From: an uncultured bacterium
Lineage (GTDB): Bacteria; Chloroflexota; Anaerolineae; J036; Brachytrichaceae
Assembly (NCBI GenBank): GCA_903921365.1
Contig: CAIXPS010000333.1
Location: forward strand, 1 to 33,813
Length of the DNA stretch: 33,813 nt
Direction: 5' to 3'
Shown here: piece by piece, positions 33,236 to 33,813 of the stretch
How positions within the stretch are numbered: position 1 is the stretch's first letter
Layout: the number at the start of each line of letters is the position of its first letter
Program-made: the position numbers and the translations under genes
The notes under the pieces: generated by a model
What the model saw: only the letters and a program-made list of their open reading frames with translations
Told to the model about the DNA's origin: nothing
Database searches by the model: none

Positions 33236-33760
33236 ATGAAACGCGATTTTATTATCGATGCCGACAATATAGAAGTTGTTGAGATTTACACTGGCCGGGA
33301 ATACAAGACACCAAAGACACCCACCAACGCGGAAACGCGGATATTCGAGCAGTGGCGATATGAAATGCAGACCAGATACTGGAATCTGCCGATCATCATG
33401 TTGCCAAATGGTATGTGGGTACCGCGAGACGAGCATCTACTAAAGCTCAACAACACAATTCATCGAGCAATCCGACACTTACTCTTAAAAACCGATGGAC
33501 GCATGTGTTCGGCATGTGGGTTTAAGCCAGATGTTCCTCGTCTGCTATCGGCACATGAAGTACTCAACTTCGATAGGCGTAGACATATCTTGGTATTTGT
33601 CCGGTATCGCCTACTGTGCAAAGACTGCCATTACCTTACTCATCAGGGATATTGGGCTTTGGGCAATAAAGCCCTAATGAAGCGCTTTTGTAAAGTTAAC
33701 GGTTGCAAACGGGTATACCGCAGATTCGTGGGTAACTTTTCGGCGACTGGGGGAGAATAG
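33236..33760 (+). CDS. HNH-like zinc-binding protein, 174 aa
   Basis: The N-terminal 85 residues contain no motif I know. The C-terminal half holds C91-C94 (CSACGF), H107-E108 in LSAHEV, a strand pair (RRRHILVFVRYRLL) and C128-C131-H132 (CKDCHYLTH). That spacing matches HNH-type or HNH-derived zinc folds, with H-E in the first strand and the second cysteine pair followed by His. The last 40 residues are basic (KALMKRFCKVNGCKRVYRRF) and may bind DNA. The start is Met at 33236 behind GGGG; Met at 33230 overlaps that site and is less likely. Distinct from the HNH protein at 30308. Confidence 0.6.
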   Translation: MKRDFIIDADNIEVVEIYTGREYKTPKTPTNAETRIFEQWRYEMQTRYWNLPIIMLPNGMWVPRDEHLLKLNNTIHRAIRHLLLKTDGRMCSACGFKPDVPRLLSAHEVLNFDRRRHILVFVRYRLLCKDCHYLTHQGYWALGNKALMKRFCKVNGCKRVYRRFVGNFSATGGE

Positions 33761-33781
33761 GAGAACGGAGGGTTGACAAGC

Positions 33782-33813
33782 ATGGGAAAGGCAGTAAAGA
33801 GTCGAGTACAAAG
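33782..33813 (+). CDS. start of a further plus-strand gene (partial)
   Basis: ATG 33782 opens a frame to the window edge (MGKAVKSRVQ), with GGAGGG (33767-33772) about 9 nt upstream. The stop of the previous gene is 22 bp before it. Only about ten codons are visible, basic in character, so the product cannot be named. Confidence 0.55.
   Translation, partial: MGKAVKSRVQ

Overview
The window is bacterial DNA with accessory content and no housekeeping genes, rRNA or tRNA. Genes are dense and start mostly at ATG (some GTG) behind AGGAG-type ribosome sites. The IS66-type transposase and the mix of VWA, kinase, PP2C, Rhs and large zinc-finger proteins would fit a large-genome environmental bacterium such as a Chloroflexota member, but no marker gene fixes the taxon.

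Layout. (1) 1-563: the end of an IS66-family element, cut by the window edge. (2) 677-4271, plus strand: a small DnaJ-type zinc-finger protein, then a tight three-gene operon encoding a VWA protein, a Ser/Thr kinase-like protein and a PP2C-like phosphatase. This is the composition known as a TerY-P triad. A good promoter (1113-1141) and a leader hairpin precede it. (3) 23917 down to 4662, minus strand: eleven genes converging on the triad, nearly all spaced by under 40 bp or overlapping. In transcription order they encode a zinc-ribbon/pseudokinase/SNF2 helicase fusion, a protein with a very large Cys/His zinc-finger array, a protein ending in DnaJ-type CxxC motifs, a 1433-residue Rhs protein with a C-terminal EndoU-type RNase domain, its probable immunity protein, a 1353-residue DEAH helicase with an N-terminal zinc motif and C-terminal S1/OB folds, and five proteins of unknown function. 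(4) 23918-24652: an intergenic stretch with a strong plus-strand terminator, small repeats and a second terminator-like hairpin. (5) 24653-33813, plus strand, visibly richer in G+C: a mobile-element module with a 1726-residue methyltransferase-helicase fusion of the DarB type, two HNH/zinc nuclease-like proteins, a Sak4-like RecA-fold ATPase, small hypotheticals and one ORF broken by an in-frame amber codon.

How it may work together. The triad looks like a phospho-signalling switch: VWA scaffold, kinase and opposing phosphatase. The convergent operon pairs a second kinase fold fused to a SNF2 motor with a DEAH helicase and two zinc-rich proteins that could bind nucleic acid. A reasonable reading is a phospho-regulated stress or conflict (defence) system with nucleic-acid motors, into whose operon a polymorphic toxin/immunity pair has been inserted or recruited. 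That is inference. The individual domains are directly visible; the joint function, and whether this exact neighbourhood is already described, cannot be settled from sequence alone.
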